Positions 22,711-31,788 of a stretch of 60,655 nucleotides of DNA are shown piece after piece. Position 1 is the stretch's first letter, and each line of letters begins with the position of its first letter. The stretch comes from JANQEA01 sp964530075 (lineage in GTDB: Bacteria; Bipolaricaulota; Bipolaricaulia; UBA7950; UBA9294), in contig CAZGXU010000006.1 of NCBI GenBank assembly GCA_964530075.1, positions 1-60,655 on the forward strand, written 5' to 3'. The position numbers and the translations under genes were made by a program. Under the pieces are notes generated by a model. The model was not told the DNA's origin and searched no databases. It was given only the letters and a program-made list of their open reading frames with translations.

Positions 22711-25700
22711 TCAGCCGACCTCCAATGCGGCATCGACCATCGCCCCCAACTGTCCGGGGCGGAAGTTGCGTACGAAGATCCCCTCCTTGGGACACGTCGC
22801 CATGCAGACGCCGCAGCCCTTGCACAGGGCCGGGTTGTTCTGCACGGTCTTCTTGATCTGATCGCCGCGCACGTATTCGATCAACGTCAGCGCATTGTAC
22901 GGGCACGGCTCGATGCAGTAGGCGCACCCGTCGCAGTTCGCATCGATCACCTCGCTGACGGTCGCCTCCAGCTCGAGTACGTCCTTCGACAGGAGCGTCG
23001 CCGCGCGCGCCGCGGCGCCCATGGCCTGCGCGATGCTCTCCTTGACGCCCTTCGGGGCGTGCGCCAGTCCGCAGAGAAAGACGCCGTCGGTGGCGAAATC
23101 GATCGGCCGGAGCTTCATGTGGGCCTCGAGGAAGAAACCGTCCCCGGTCAGCGGGACTTTGAACCTCTGCGCGATCTCCTCGGCGTCCTCCGGGGGGACG
23201 ATCGCCGGCGCGAGGACCACAGTGTCCGCCTCGAGAAGCACGCGCTGACCGAGGACCGGGTCGTGGACGCGGACGCGGATGCCGGCTTCCGTCGCTTCCG
23301 TCTCGGGCTTCGCCTCCGGCGTGTATCGGATGAACTGCACGCCGACCTCGCGCGCCCTTGTGTACATCTCTTCATAGAGGCCGTACGTCCGGATGTCTCG
23401 ATAGAGGACCGTCACTCGGCCGGACGGATTCTGCTCGACGAATCGAAGCGCGTTCTTCATCGCCTGCGAACAGCAGACGCGGCTGCAGTAGGGCCGTTCT
23501 TCCTCGCGGCTCCCGACGCACTGGATCATCACGATTCGCTTCCCGACGTCCTCGCCGCTTTCGAGCTTGGCCTCGAACTCGCGCTGCGTGATCACTCGAC
23601 GATCCGAGCCGTACAGGTACTCGTTCGGCTCGAATTCCCGGGCGCCGATCGCGACGATCGCCACGCCGTGCTCGACCGCCGTCACGTCGCCGTTCCTGTC
23701 GATCGTCGATGTGAAGTGGCCGACCGATCCCTCGACCGCGACGAGGCGGCTCGAGGTGTGGACGGTCACGTTCGGGTGCGCCGACGTTCGATCGATCAGG
23801 TCGCCGAGCCAGGTCTGCGGCGAGTCGTTGTCGTGCAGCGTCGTGACGTGGCGGAAGTTGCCCCCCAAATCCGCTTCCTTCTCGACGAGGTGGACTCGGA
23901 AGCCCTGGTCGGCGAGGTTCAGCGCGGCGGACATTCCGCTCACGCCGCCGCCGATCACCAGCGCATCCGGGTTGACGGAGATGAAGCGACGCTCGAGCGG
24001 CTCGAGGAGGCTCGCCTTGGCGACGGCCATCCGCACGAGATCGCGGGCCTTCTCGGTCGCCGCCTCCGGCTCGTGCATGTGGACCCAAGAGCATTGGTCG
24101 CGGATGTTCGCCATCTCGAACAGGTACGGGTTCAGCCCCGCCTCGCGCAGCGTGTCGCGGAACAGCGGTTCGTGGGTGCGCGGCGTGCAGGACGCGACCA
24201 CGACCCGGTTGAGGGAGTGCTCGGCGATCTTCTCGCGGATCTTGGCCTGGGTGTCGCTCGAGCAGGTATAGAGGTTCTCCTCGGCGTACGCGACGGCCGG
24301 GAGGTCCCGAGCGTACTCCACTACCGAAGGCACGTCGACGACACCACCGATGTTCCTCCCGCAGTGGCAGACGAAGACGCCGACCCGTGGCTCCTCATCG
24401 CGAACGTCCCGTTCCTCGGGGTATTTCCGCTCGGTGATGAGCACACCGCGGGCACCGGCGAGAAGGCCCATCGCGCTGGCTGCGGCCGCGCTCGCCTCGA
24501 CGACGGTCTCGGGAATGTCCTTCGGTTCGGCGAACGGCCCGCAGACGAAGACACCGTCCCGGGAACTCGCCACCGGTGCGAGCGACGAGGTCGACGCGAA
24601 CCGATGGGGACCGAGTTGGATCCCGAGCCGCTCGGCGAGGGCCTCCGCGTCCTCCGGGGCCTCCAGCCCGGTCGAAAGGACGACGAGATCGAAGTCCTCG
24701 GCCGCGAATACGCCGTCCTCCCCTTCGTACTGGATCCGGTACCGCCCGTCCGCATCGGCGGGCTCGACCGCGCTCGGGCGGCAGCGCACGTACTCGACCC
24801 CGAGCTCGAGCGCCCGCTCGTAGTAGGCGTCGAACCCCTTGCCGAACGCGCGCATGTCCATGTAGAAGACCGTGCATTCGAGATCGTCGTCGGCGTGCTC
24901 CTTGGCGATGATCGCCTCCTTGGTCGCGTACATGCAGCAGACCGACGAGCAGTAGTCGTGCTCGTCGTCGCGCGAGCCGACGCACTGGATGAACGCGATC
25001 CGCTCAGGGGGCTTCCCGTCGGATGGCCTCAAGACGTGCCCGCCGGTCGGGCCGGTCGACGAGAGGATCCTCTCGAACTGGATGCCGGTGATGACGTCTT
25101 CGAAACGGGCCGATCCAAGCTCTGGGCGTTCGTCGGGATCGTACGGTTTGAACCCAGGAGCAACGACGACGGCCCCCACGTTGAGCTCGACGATCTCCTC
25201 GGCTTGGTCGTGCTCGATCGCGTCGGCACCGCAGGCCTTCTCGCATTCGCGGCATTCCGAACACCGCGTGCAGTGGAGACACCGAAGGGCCTCCGCGACG
25301 GCTTGCTCCTCCGTGTAGCAGAGCTCGACCTCGGAGAAGTCCTTGATCCGATCCTCCACGGAGAGGACGGCGGCAGCGATCCTCCGCGCTCTCTCGTGTC
25401 GTCCCGCGGGAATCGGGGCCAGATCCTCCGGGCACCGAGTTATCGCCGCGGCCTCATCGCCTCGCAGATCCTCGCCGTTCAGGAAGCGATCGATCGACGT
25501 CGCCGCACGATGACCGGCGACGATCGCCTTGACAGCGACGTCCGGTCCCGAAACGACGTCCCCGCCGGCGAAGATCCGCTTGATGTTCGTCGCGAGCGTG
25601 TCGGGATCGACCCGGAGGAGCCCGGCCCGGGTCTCGAGCAATCCGTCGGCCGCCGACAGGAGGTCCCAATCGACCGCCTGCCCGATCGCGACCACGACGG

Positions 25701-27696
25701 AGTCCGCGGCCATGATCCGCTCCGAGCCGGGTCTGACCACCGGGCTGAACCTTCCCGCATCGTCGAAGACGGATAAGCATTCCCGGAACTCGACGCCCGT
25801 CGCGCGTCCGTTCTCGCCGACGATTCGCTTCGGGGAAAGGCGGTGGTGGATCGACAGCCCTTCCTCCTCGGCCGCTCGGATCTCGCCAGGATTCGCCGGC
25901 ATCTCCACCGCCGACTCCAGGCAGGCGAGGTGCACGTCCTTGGCGCCGAGGCGGATGACCGTCCGGGCGACGTCGATCGCCACGTCACCGCCTCCGATGA
26001 CGATGACCTTCTCACCGACGTCGACCGGCTCCCCGGCGCTGACAGCGCTCAGCAGGTCGGTGAAACCCCGGACGCCCTTGAGGTCCGTCCCCGCGACCGG
26101 GATGAGCACCGTCTCCATCACCTGAACGGCCTTGAGCCCATCGAGGACGCCGTTGTCCACGTCCTGCCCGATGGCGGGGATGACGATCTCGGCCTCCAGG
26201 AAGAACTTCGAATCCTCCACCGGGCATGGGCGTCGTCGCCCTGACGCATCCGGTCTGCCCAGCTCCATCCGGACACACTCCAGCGCCCCGACGCGTCCCC
26301 CGACGCCGAGGATTCGCGTGGGCGCCGCGAGGAAGCGAAATTCGATCCCCTCTTCCTCGCAGGCGCGGATCTCATCCGCTCGAGCGGGCATCTCCTCGCG
26401 CGATCGACGGTAGAGAATCGTGACCCGCCTCGCGCCGAGGCGAAGGGACGTGCGAGCCGAGTCGATGGCGGCGTTCCCCCCGCCGACCACGACGACGGCC
26501 TTGTCGGTGATGTCGGTCGGCTGCATCATTTTGACGCGATGCAGGAACGCGGTCCCGTGCATCACTCCGTCCATGTCCTCGCCCTCGATCCCCAGTTCGC
26601 GGCTCTTATGGGTTCCGATGGCGACGAAGATCGCCTCGAAACCCTGATCGAACAGGTCGTTCAGGGTCAGGTCCGGTCCGACCGGCGTCCCGAGCCGGAT
26701 CTCCACCCCGGCCCTGCTGATCGCTTCGATCTCGTAGTCCAGGACATCGACCGGCAATCGGTAGCGGGGAACCCCTACGCGGAGCATCCCCCCGGCCACA
26801 TCGATCGCCTCGAATACCACCGGTGCGTAGCCCATGTTGGCGAGATCCCACGCGCAGGTCAGTCCCGCGGGCCCGCCTCCGACGATGGCAACACTCCGAC
26901 CGGCACCCCGCTGTGGGATCTCGGCTCCTCCCACGATGGACTCGGCGGGAGGAGTCTGAGGGCGACCCTGGCGCACGGCTTCGATCTCGCGGTCGGCCAG
27001 GAAGCGGTGGAGGTTGCGGATGGCGATCGCTTCGTCCAGCTGCCCTCGGTTGCAGGCCACCTGACACGGGTGGTCGCAGATCCGACCGCACGTCGCGGGG
27101 AACGGATTGCGCTGTCGGTACAGCGCGAGAGCCTCATCGAATCTTCGCTGCGCGAGCAGTGCGATGAACCCCTGTACGTTGACCCCTGCGGGGCAAGCGT
27201 CTCGGCAGGGCGGGAAGAGCCGCTTGTCGATGGCAAAGGCATTCGGGAAGGCCTGCGCGTAGGGTCTGTAGATCGCTTTGCGCTCAGCGAGGCCCGAATC
27301 GAACTCGTTGATGACGCTCACGGGGCAGGCTTCCTCGCAATCGCCGCAGCCGGTGCACTTCTCGAGGTCGACGTACCGTGGGTGCTTTCGAATCCTGGCG
27401 GTGAAGCTCCCCGGCCCACCCTCGATCGATTCCAGCTCGCCGAGCGTGATCAGCTCGATGTCTTCATGTCGCCCGACTTCGACGAGCCGCGGGGCCAGCG
27501 TGCACATCGCGCAATCGTTGGTAGGGAAGGTCTTATCGAGCTGGGCCATGGCGCCCCCGATGGCGGGCTGCCGCTCCAAGAGAAACGCCTTGAATCCAGC
27601 GTTGGCAAGATCCAAGGCTGCTTGCATACCGCCGATGCCGGCTCCGACAACGAGCACTGCACCGACTTGGTCGTTCGCTGCTGTTCCGTCGAGCAT
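22711..27696 (-). CDS. hdrA: Giant HdrA with inserted GltD-like NAD(P)H:FAD oxidoreductase module
   Basis: 1661 residues. HdrA N-terminus: GAGIGGMQAALDLA, KTFPTNDCAMC, CTGCGDCEEACPVS (about 114). At about residue 162 the HdrA similarity is interrupted by a roughly 640-residue glutamate-synthase-small-subunit (GltD) module: CRDACPAGVNVQGFIALLAQ, CGRICDHPCQVACNRG, FAD motif GGGPAGLTCAWDLA (about 271), NAD(P) motif GGGNAAIDSAR (about 404), a second NAD(P) motif GGGDVAIDVAR (about 565), and FAGGDVVSGPD (about 709). HdrA resumes at CTRCSECRECEKAC (about 806): CHCGRNIGGVVD, ASCTPRTHEPLF, FAD2 GGGVSGMSAALNLA (about 1250), C-terminal clusters CDGCAYCIEPC and CKGCGVCMATC. The start at 27696 gives the family N-terminus; an in-frame TTG at 27744 is possible. 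It would add an NAD(P)H site to HdrA. Confidence 0.92.
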   Translation of the reverse strand: MLDGTAANDQVGAVLVVGAGIGGMQAALDLANAGFKAFLLERQPAIGGAMAQLDKTFPTNDCAMCTLAPRLVEVGRHEDIELITLGELESIEGGPGSFTARIRKHPRYVDLEKCTGCGDCEEACPVSVINEFDSGLAERKAIYRPYAQAFPNAFAIDKRLFPPCRDACPAGVNVQGFIALLAQRRFDEALALYRQRNPFPATCGRICDHPCQVACNRGQLDEAIAIRNLHRFLADREIEAVRQGRPQTPPAESIVGGAEIPQRGAGRSVAIVGGGPAGLTCAWDLANMGYAPVVFEAIDVAGGMLRVGVPRYRLPVDVLDYEIEAISRAGVEIRLGTPVGPDLTLNDLFDQGFEAIFVAIGTHKSRELGIEGEDMDGVMHGTAFLHRVKMMQPTDITDKAVVVVGGGNAAIDSARTSLRLGARRVTILYRRSREEMPARADEIRACEEEGIEFRFLAAPTRILGVGGRVGALECVRMELGRPDASGRRRPCPVEDSKFFLEAEIVIPAIGQDVDNGVLDGLKAVQVMETVLIPVAGTDLKGVRGFTDLLSAVSAGEPVDVGEKVIVIGGGDVAIDVARTVIRLGAKDVHLACLESAVEMPANPGEIRAAEEEGLSIHHRLSPKRIVGENGRATGVEFRECLSVFDDAGRFSPVVRPGSERIMAADSVVVAIGQAVDWDLLSAADGLLETRAGLLRVDPDTLATNIKRIFAGGDVVSGPDVAVKAIVAGHRAATSIDRFLNGEDLRGDEAAAITRCPEDLAPIPAGRHERARRIAAAVLSVEDRIKDFSEVELCYTEEQAVAEALRCLHCTRCSECRECEKACGADAIEHDQAEEIVELNVGAVVVAPGFKPYDPDERPELGSARFEDVITGIQFERILSSTGPTGGHVLRPSDGKPPERIAFIQCVGSRDDEHDYCSSVCCMYATKEAIIAKEHADDDLECTVFYMDMRAFGKGFDAYYERALELGVEYVRCRPSAVEPADADGRYRIQYEGEDGVFAAEDFDLVVLSTGLEAPEDAEALAERLGIQLGPHRFASTSSLAPVASSRDGVFVCGPFAEPKDIPETVVEASAAAASAMGLLAGARGVLITERKYPEERDVRDEEPRVGVFVCHCGRNIGGVVDVPSVVEYARDLPAVAYAEENLYTCSSDTQAKIREKIAEHSLNRVVVASCTPRTHEPLFRDTLREAGLNPYLFEMANIRDQCSWVHMHEPEAATEKARDLVRMAVAKASLLEPLERRFISVNPDALVIGGGVSGMSAALNLADQGFRVHLVEKEADLGGNFRHVTTLHDNDSPQTWLGDLIDRTSAHPNVTVHTSSRLVAVEGSVGHFTSTIDRNGDVTAVEHGVAIVAIGAREFEPNEYLYGSDRRVITQREFEAKLESGEDVGKRIVMIQCVGSREEERPYCSRVCCSQAMKNALRFVEQNPSGRVTVLYRDIRTYGLYEEMYTRAREVGVQFIRYTPEAKPETEATEAGIRVRVHDPVLGQRVLLEADTVVLAPAIVPPEDAEEIAQRFKVPLTGDGFFLEAHMKLRPIDFATDGVFLCGLAHAPKGVKESIAQAMGAAARAATLLSKDVLELEATVSEVIDANCDGCAYCIEPCPYNALTLIEYVRGDQIKKTVQNNPALCKGCGVCMATCPKEGIFVRNFRPGQLGAMVDAALEVG

Positions 27697-27765
27697 GACC
27701 CTCTTCCCGAGGCGAGCCAAGCCGCCCCTCAGGCGCAGCACCAAGACGTCGGATAGTTCTCCAGG

Positions 27766-27794
27766 ATTCTAGGGGTTCGACCGGTGCTCATCAA
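27766..27794 (-). promoter_or_regulatory. Promoter of the 13-gene Hdr/Mvh/Flx operon
   Basis: Minus strand TTGATG (27789-27794), 17 bp spacer, TAGAAT (27766-27771). The predicted start is about 63 bases before the giant HdrA ATG. No other good promoter is visible until the ferritin-like gene, so one transcript of about 16.7 kb is likely. Confidence 0.6.
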
Positions 27795-27935
27795 GAGGGA
27801 ACCCGCGAAGCAGCCTGCTGTCCCGCGATCCCGCGTTCGGCTTCCATCGGTCCGATCGGCGGCATGACGGAGTCCACACGCGACGAACACCCGCTGCATA
27901 CGACCTCTTCATCTGGCACGGGCAGCCTGGACCCC

Positions 27936-27952
27936 GTACGACAAGGTCGTAC
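27936..27952. promoter_or_regulatory. Inverted repeat, possible operator
   Basis: GTACGAC-AAG-GTCGTAC, a perfect 7-bp inverted repeat with a 3-base centre, between the divergent promoters of the Hdr operon and guaB. It could be a regulator site or a hairpin. It is about 140 bp upstream of the Hdr -35 box and about 100 bp upstream of the guaB -35 box. Confidence 0.4.
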
Positions 27953-28054
27953 CACCAAGACGTTGCGACGGTCCGGGATCGGGCATCACGTCCTCCCGGG
28001 CCGCCGCGTCTGTGCGGGGCGCTCCACCCCTTGCCGGAACGGTCGTGTTCCTCC

Positions 28055-28083
28055 TTGATTCGGCAGGGAAACGCGGTTACAAA
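28055..28083 (+). promoter_or_regulatory. Promoter of guaB-purB
   Basis: TTGATT (28055-28060), 17 bp spacer, TACAAA (28078-28083). The predicted start is about 22 bases before the guaB ATG. Confidence 0.5.
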
Positions 28084-28112
28084 CGGGTATTGGGAGATCG
28101 CGAGGAGGCCGA

Positions 28113-29609
28113 ATGGCGCGCAACGTGCAGTTCGAACCGTCGCGGACGCTGACCGAGTTCCGGCTCCTTCCTGGCTTGACGACGGAGGAGACAACGATCG
28201 ACCGCGTGTCGCTGAGAACCTCGCTCGTGCGGCGCCCGGACCGCGACGAGGCCGTCATGCTGAAGGTCCCGCTCGTCGCTGCGGCGATGCAGTCGGTCTC
28301 CGGCGTGCGGATGGGGATCGAGCTGGCCAAACTCGGCGGCGTCGCGTTCATCTACTCCTCTCAGCCGATCGACGATCAGGCGGAGGTCATACGCCAGATC
28401 AAGTCGCACAAGGCCGGGTTCGTCGAGCCGAGGACGATCCGTCCGGACGTTCTCCTCCGGGAGGTCGACGCGCTCCGCAAGGAGGCCGGCTTCTCGACGT
28501 TCCCCGTCGTGTCGGAGGACGGTCGGCTTCTCGGGCTGATCACCCGGCGCGACTACGACGTCCGCGCGCACGGCGACCTTCCGGCGAGCGAGCGGATGAT
28601 CCCACGGGAACAGCTCGACGTCGGTGTCGGTCCGACCGACCTCGAGGAGGCGAACGCGATCCTGATCGAGGGCCACCGCTCGGTCCTCCCGGTCGTCGAC
28701 GAGGACGACAGGCTCCTTTCGCTCGTCTTCCGCAAGGACATCGAGGATCATCTCGACAATCCCGATCAGGTCGTCGACGGGCGGAAGCGGCTCGTCGCGG
28801 TCGCTGCGATCAACACCCGTGACTACGCGGAGCGCGTCCCGGCGCTGGTCGAGGCCGGGGTCGACGTCGTCGGGATCGACTCGTCCGACGGCCATTCGCG
28901 CTACCAGCAGGCGGCCATCGAGTCGGTGCGGAGCGAGTACCCGTCGCTCCCGGTGATCGGCGGGAACGTGGTCACCGGGGAGGGGTTCGACTTCCTCGTC
29001 GAAGCCGGCGCCGGCGCGGTGAAGGTCGGGATGGGCGGCGGCTCGATCTGCATCACGCAGGAGCAGAAGGGGACCGGCCGCGGGCTGGCCACGGCGGTGA
29101 TGAAGGTCGCCGGGGCGCGCGATCGGCATCGGGAGAGGACCGGGATGTACATCCCGATCATCGCCGACGGGGGAATCGTCGATTCGAAGGACGTCGTGAT
29201 CGCCCTCGCCCTCGGCGCCGACGCGGTGATGATGGGGCGCTACTTCGCCCGGATGGACGAATCCCCGACCGAGAAGATCCGGATCGGCGGGCGGGTGATG
29301 AAACCCTATTGGGGGGAGGGATCGGCGCGTGCGCGCGCCTGGAGCCCGGCGCGCTACGACCAGGCGGGCTTCCTCGAGGGGGTGGAGGGGTTCGTCGAGT
29401 ACGCCGGAAAGCTGGGGGACAACCTCCCGGAGCTGACCGGCAAGGTCCGCGCGGCGATGGCGTCGTGCGGTTGTGCGACGATCGCCGAGCTGCACGAAAA
29501 GGCCGATCTGGAGCTTGCTTCCGCGCTCTCGATCCGAGAGGGGAAGGTCCACGACATCATCCAGTTCGGCCGGGGCGAAGCCGATTCCCTGTCCAACTGG
29601 AGCGCGTAG
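28113..29609 (+). CDS. guaB: Inosine-5'-monophosphate dehydrogenase
   Basis: NAD-dependent oxidation of IMP to XMP, the committed step of GMP synthesis. 498 residues: TIM-barrel halves flank two CBS domains (about 100-225, for example FPVVSEDGRLLGLITRRDY and VLPVVDEDDRLLSLVF). The catalytic loop is GGGSICITQEQKGTGRG with Cys313. This differs from the usual GSICTTR by Ile at the second position after Cys and Gln-Glu-Gln after Thr, a pattern seen in a divergent bacterial subgroup. IIADGGIVDSKD and GADAVMMGRYFA bind the phosphate. Ribosome site GAGGAGG. It is followed 10 bases later by purB, so both purine branches are expressed together. Confidence 0.93.
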   Translation: MARNVQFEPSRTLTEFRLLPGLTTEETTIDRVSLRTSLVRRPDRDEAVMLKVPLVAAAMQSVSGVRMGIELAKLGGVAFIYSSQPIDDQAEVIRQIKSHKAGFVEPRTIRPDVLLREVDALRKEAGFSTFPVVSEDGRLLGLITRRDYDVRAHGDLPASERMIPREQLDVGVGPTDLEEANAILIEGHRSVLPVVDEDDRLLSLVFRKDIEDHLDNPDQVVDGRKRLVAVAAINTRDYAERVPALVEAGVDVVGIDSSDGHSRYQQAAIESVRSEYPSLPVIGGNVVTGEGFDFLVEAGAGAVKVGMGGGSICITQEQKGTGRGLATAVMKVAGARDRHRERTGMYIPIIADGGIVDSKDVVIALALGADAVMMGRYFARMDESPTEKIRIGGRVMKPYWGEGSARARAWSPARYDQAGFLEGVEGFVEYAGKLGDNLPELTGKVRAAMASCGCATIAELHEKADLELASALSIREGKVHDIIQFGRGEADSLSNWSA

Positions 29610-29619
29610 GAGGCGAGCG

Positions 29620-30984
29620 ATGACCGAGCGTGAAATCTCCCCCCTCGACGGGCGCTACCGGGAGCGCCTCGCGGAGCTGCCGGCGTACTTCTCCGAGTTC
29701 GCGCTGATGGAGGCCCGGTGCGAGGTCGAACTCGCCTATCTGGAGGCGCTCGATCGGACCGGCCTGTTCCCGACGCTCTCAGCCGAAGAGCGGAAACGGA
29801 TCGACGGGGCGAAGGCCTCGTTCTCCGACGGCGACTTCGAGCGGATCGTCGAGATCGATCGCGAGATCGACCACGACGTCAAGGCGTGCGAGCGGTTTCT
29901 CCGCGAGAGGCTCCGGCTCTCTCAGTCGAACATGATCCACTTCGGCCTCACCTCGGCCGATATCAACAACCTGGCTTACGTGCTCCTGTTGACGCGCTTC
30001 CGCGACGAGCAGCAGCTCCCGCTGGTACGGAGGCTGATCGAGCGCCTCGCCGATCTGGCGGAGGCGTGGAAGTCCGTCGTCTTCCCCGCCCGGACCCACG
30101 GACAGGCGGCTTCCCCGACGACGCTCGGCAAAGAGCTGGCCGTCTTCCTCTCGCGCCTGCTCCGGCAGGCGCGGCAGCTCGAGGCGCATCGTTTCCGCGG
30201 CAAACTGACCGGAGCGACGGGCAACCACTCGGCGTTGGCGGCGGCGTTCCCGGACCACGACTGGATCGCCTTCTCCGCCGAGTTCGTCGGGTCCTTCGGC
30301 CTCGAGCCGAACCGGTGCACGACCCAGATCGAGGACCACGACACGCTCGCCGAGTACTTCGCCATCGTCTCCCGGATCAACAACGTCGTCTCCGACCTCG
30401 ACCGGGACCTGTGGGAGTACATCTCGCGCGGCGATCTCGTTCAGAAGGCCGTTGCCGCCGAGGTCGGTTCGTCGACGATGCCGCACAAGGTGAACCCGAT
30501 CCGATTCGAGAACAGCGAAGGGAACGTGACGATCTCCAACGCGCTGCTGCACGCGTTCTCCGACAAGCTGACCCGATCGCGGATGCAGCGCGACCTGTCC
30601 GACACGACGGTGAAGCGGAACATCGGCGTGGCGCTGGCGCACAGCCACCTGGCGATCGGGCAGACGCTTCGGGGCCTCGAACGGATCGGCGTGGACGAAG
30701 AGGGGCTCCGACGGAGGGTCGATTCGACCCCCGAGGTCCTCGCCGAGGCGTACCAGACGGTCCTTCGTGCCGCGGGGATCGACGATCCCTACGAGCTCCT
30801 CCGCGGGCTCACGCGCGGAGAGCCCCTCACGCTCGATCGGCTCCATCGGTTCGTCGATGGGCTTCCGGTCTCGGATGACATCAAGGATCGACTGCGCGGC
30901 CTCCGGCCGGCCGGCTACACCGGCCTGGCGTCGCGCGTCTGCGACGCGGTCCTCGAGAGCGCTCGGCGCTGGCTCGAGAGCTAG
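29620..30984 (+). CDS. purB: Adenylosuccinate lyase
   Basis: Cleaves fumarate from SAICAR and adenylosuccinate in purine synthesis. 454 residues. The start at 29620 has ribosome site AGGAGG and the normal N-terminus ISPLDGRYRERLAEL. The fumarase/aspartase superfamily signature is SSTMPHKVNPIRFEN (from Ser285), with the mobile catalytic serine loop. TSADINNLAYVLLL and TGATGNHSALAAA are also typical of the PurB branch related to E. coli PurB. The frame is open further upstream, but this overlaps guaB and is rejected. Confidence 0.95.
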   Translation: MTEREISPLDGRYRERLAELPAYFSEFALMEARCEVELAYLEALDRTGLFPTLSAEERKRIDGAKASFSDGDFERIVEIDREIDHDVKACERFLRERLRLSQSNMIHFGLTSADINNLAYVLLLTRFRDEQQLPLVRRLIERLADLAEAWKSVVFPARTHGQAASPTTLGKELAVFLSRLLRQARQLEAHRFRGKLTGATGNHSALAAAFPDHDWIAFSAEFVGSFGLEPNRCTTQIEDHDTLAEYFAIVSRINNVVSDLDRDLWEYISRGDLVQKAVAAEVGSSTMPHKVNPIRFENSEGNVTISNALLHAFSDKLTRSRMQRDLSDTTVKRNIGVALAHSHLAIGQTLRGLERIGVDEEGLRRRVDSTPEVLAEAYQTVLRAAGIDDPYELLRGLTRGEPLTLDRLHRFVDGLPVSDDIKDRLRGLRPAGYTGLASRVCDAVLESARRWLES

Positions 30985-31020
30985 CCGATCTTCCGGCGCA
31001 CGATCCCCGGTCGCTTCCGG

Positions 31021-31049
31021 TTGCCGGCCCGCCCGTTTGGCGGTACTCT
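31021..31049 (+). promoter_or_regulatory. Promoter of DUF47 gene
   Basis: TTGCCG (31021-31026), 17 bp spacer, TACTCT (31044-31049). The same -10 hexamer appears at 42908-42913. The predicted start is about 24 bases before the ATG. Confidence 0.5.
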
Positions 31050-31079
31050 GGGCGCGGGAGGCTGCGCGCGAGGAGGCCC

Positions 31080-31721
31080 ATGTTCTGGAGGAAGCAGAAG
31101 GAGATCGAGACCCTCGTCCTCGAGCATCTCGGACACGTCGACGCCACGCTTCAGGCGTTCTCCCAGTCGTTGAACGCCTATCTCGGCGAGGGGGACGTCG
31201 AAACGGCCGACAAGTTCGCGCTGGAGACGCACCGCGCCGAGGGACGGGCGGACGACGCTCGTCGTCGGATCGAGGCGCAGCTCCTCTCGGGATCGCTCCT
31301 CCCCACCTCGAGGCGGGACATCCTGCAGGTCATCGAGCAGGTCGATCGACTGGCGAACGCCGCGGAGGAGATCCTCGACTATCTCCTCCTCCAGCGGGTC
31401 CGCGTACCGGACGAGATCATGCCGGAGATCACCGAGATCGGCGTCCAGTCGAACAACGTCTTCGCTGAGGTCAAGGAGGCAGTCACCAGCCTCTTTGAGA
31501 AGATCGATGAGGCGCTGGAGCACACGAAGAACATCGAGCACCTCGAGGGGGAAGTCGACCACCTGGAGCGGAGGGCGACCAAGCGGCTCTTCGCGCTCGA
31601 CATCGAACTCGCCCGGAAGCTCCAGATCTCCGGGTTCATCCAACGTCTGGTACGGCTCTCGGACCGCGCCGAGGACCTCTCGGACCTGATCGAGCTGATC
31701 GTCGCCGCGCGCCGAGTCTAG
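31080..31721 (+). CDS. DUF47/PhoU-like family protein
   Basis: 213 residues, almost entirely helical, with the PhoU-like three-helix repeats of the DUF47 (TIGR00153) family: MFWRKQKEIETLVLEHLGHV, LLPTSRRDILQVIEQVDRLA and a C-terminal VRLSDRAEDLSDLIELIV. Members usually sit next to a Pit-type phosphate permease and are thought to control it. No permease is in the window, so this is an orphan copy. The start follows ribosome site GAGGAGG. Confidence 0.88.
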   Translation: MFWRKQKEIETLVLEHLGHVDATLQAFSQSLNAYLGEGDVETADKFALETHRAEGRADDARRRIEAQLLSGSLLPTSRRDILQVIEQVDRLANAAEEILDYLLLQRVRVPDEIMPEITEIGVQSNNVFAEVKEAVTSLFEKIDEALEHTKNIEHLEGEVDHLERRATKRLFALDIELARKLQISGFIQRLVRLSDRAEDLSDLIELIVAARRV

Positions 31722-31731
31722 GATCGAGAAG

Positions 31732-31764
31732 AACGGTGACCGACCGCTCGGACCGGCCACCGTT
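31732..31764. terminator. Hairpin between convergent genes
   Basis: AACGGTG and CACCGTT flank a GC-rich partly self-complementary loop (CCGACCG...CGGACCGG) in the gap between the DUF47 gene and the LysW-like gene. It has no clear T tract. It is a probable bidirectional terminator. Confidence 0.4.
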
Positions 31765-31788
31765 ACCGCATGCTGGATCGCGCGAGGG

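Larger units (their letters stand above)
27697..28112. other. Divergent control region between the Hdr operon and guaB
   Basis: 416 bp without a credible gene. It contains a minus-strand promoter (27766-27794), a 17-bp inverted repeat (27936-27952) and a plus-strand promoter (28055-28083). Open frames here have no recognisable domain or ribosome site. Confidence 0.6.

Noticed and set aside
27769..28194. 141-residue minus-strand frame upstream of the Hdr operon
   Set aside because: Overlaps the guaB start and both promoters, low-complexity Ser/Arg composition, no domain.
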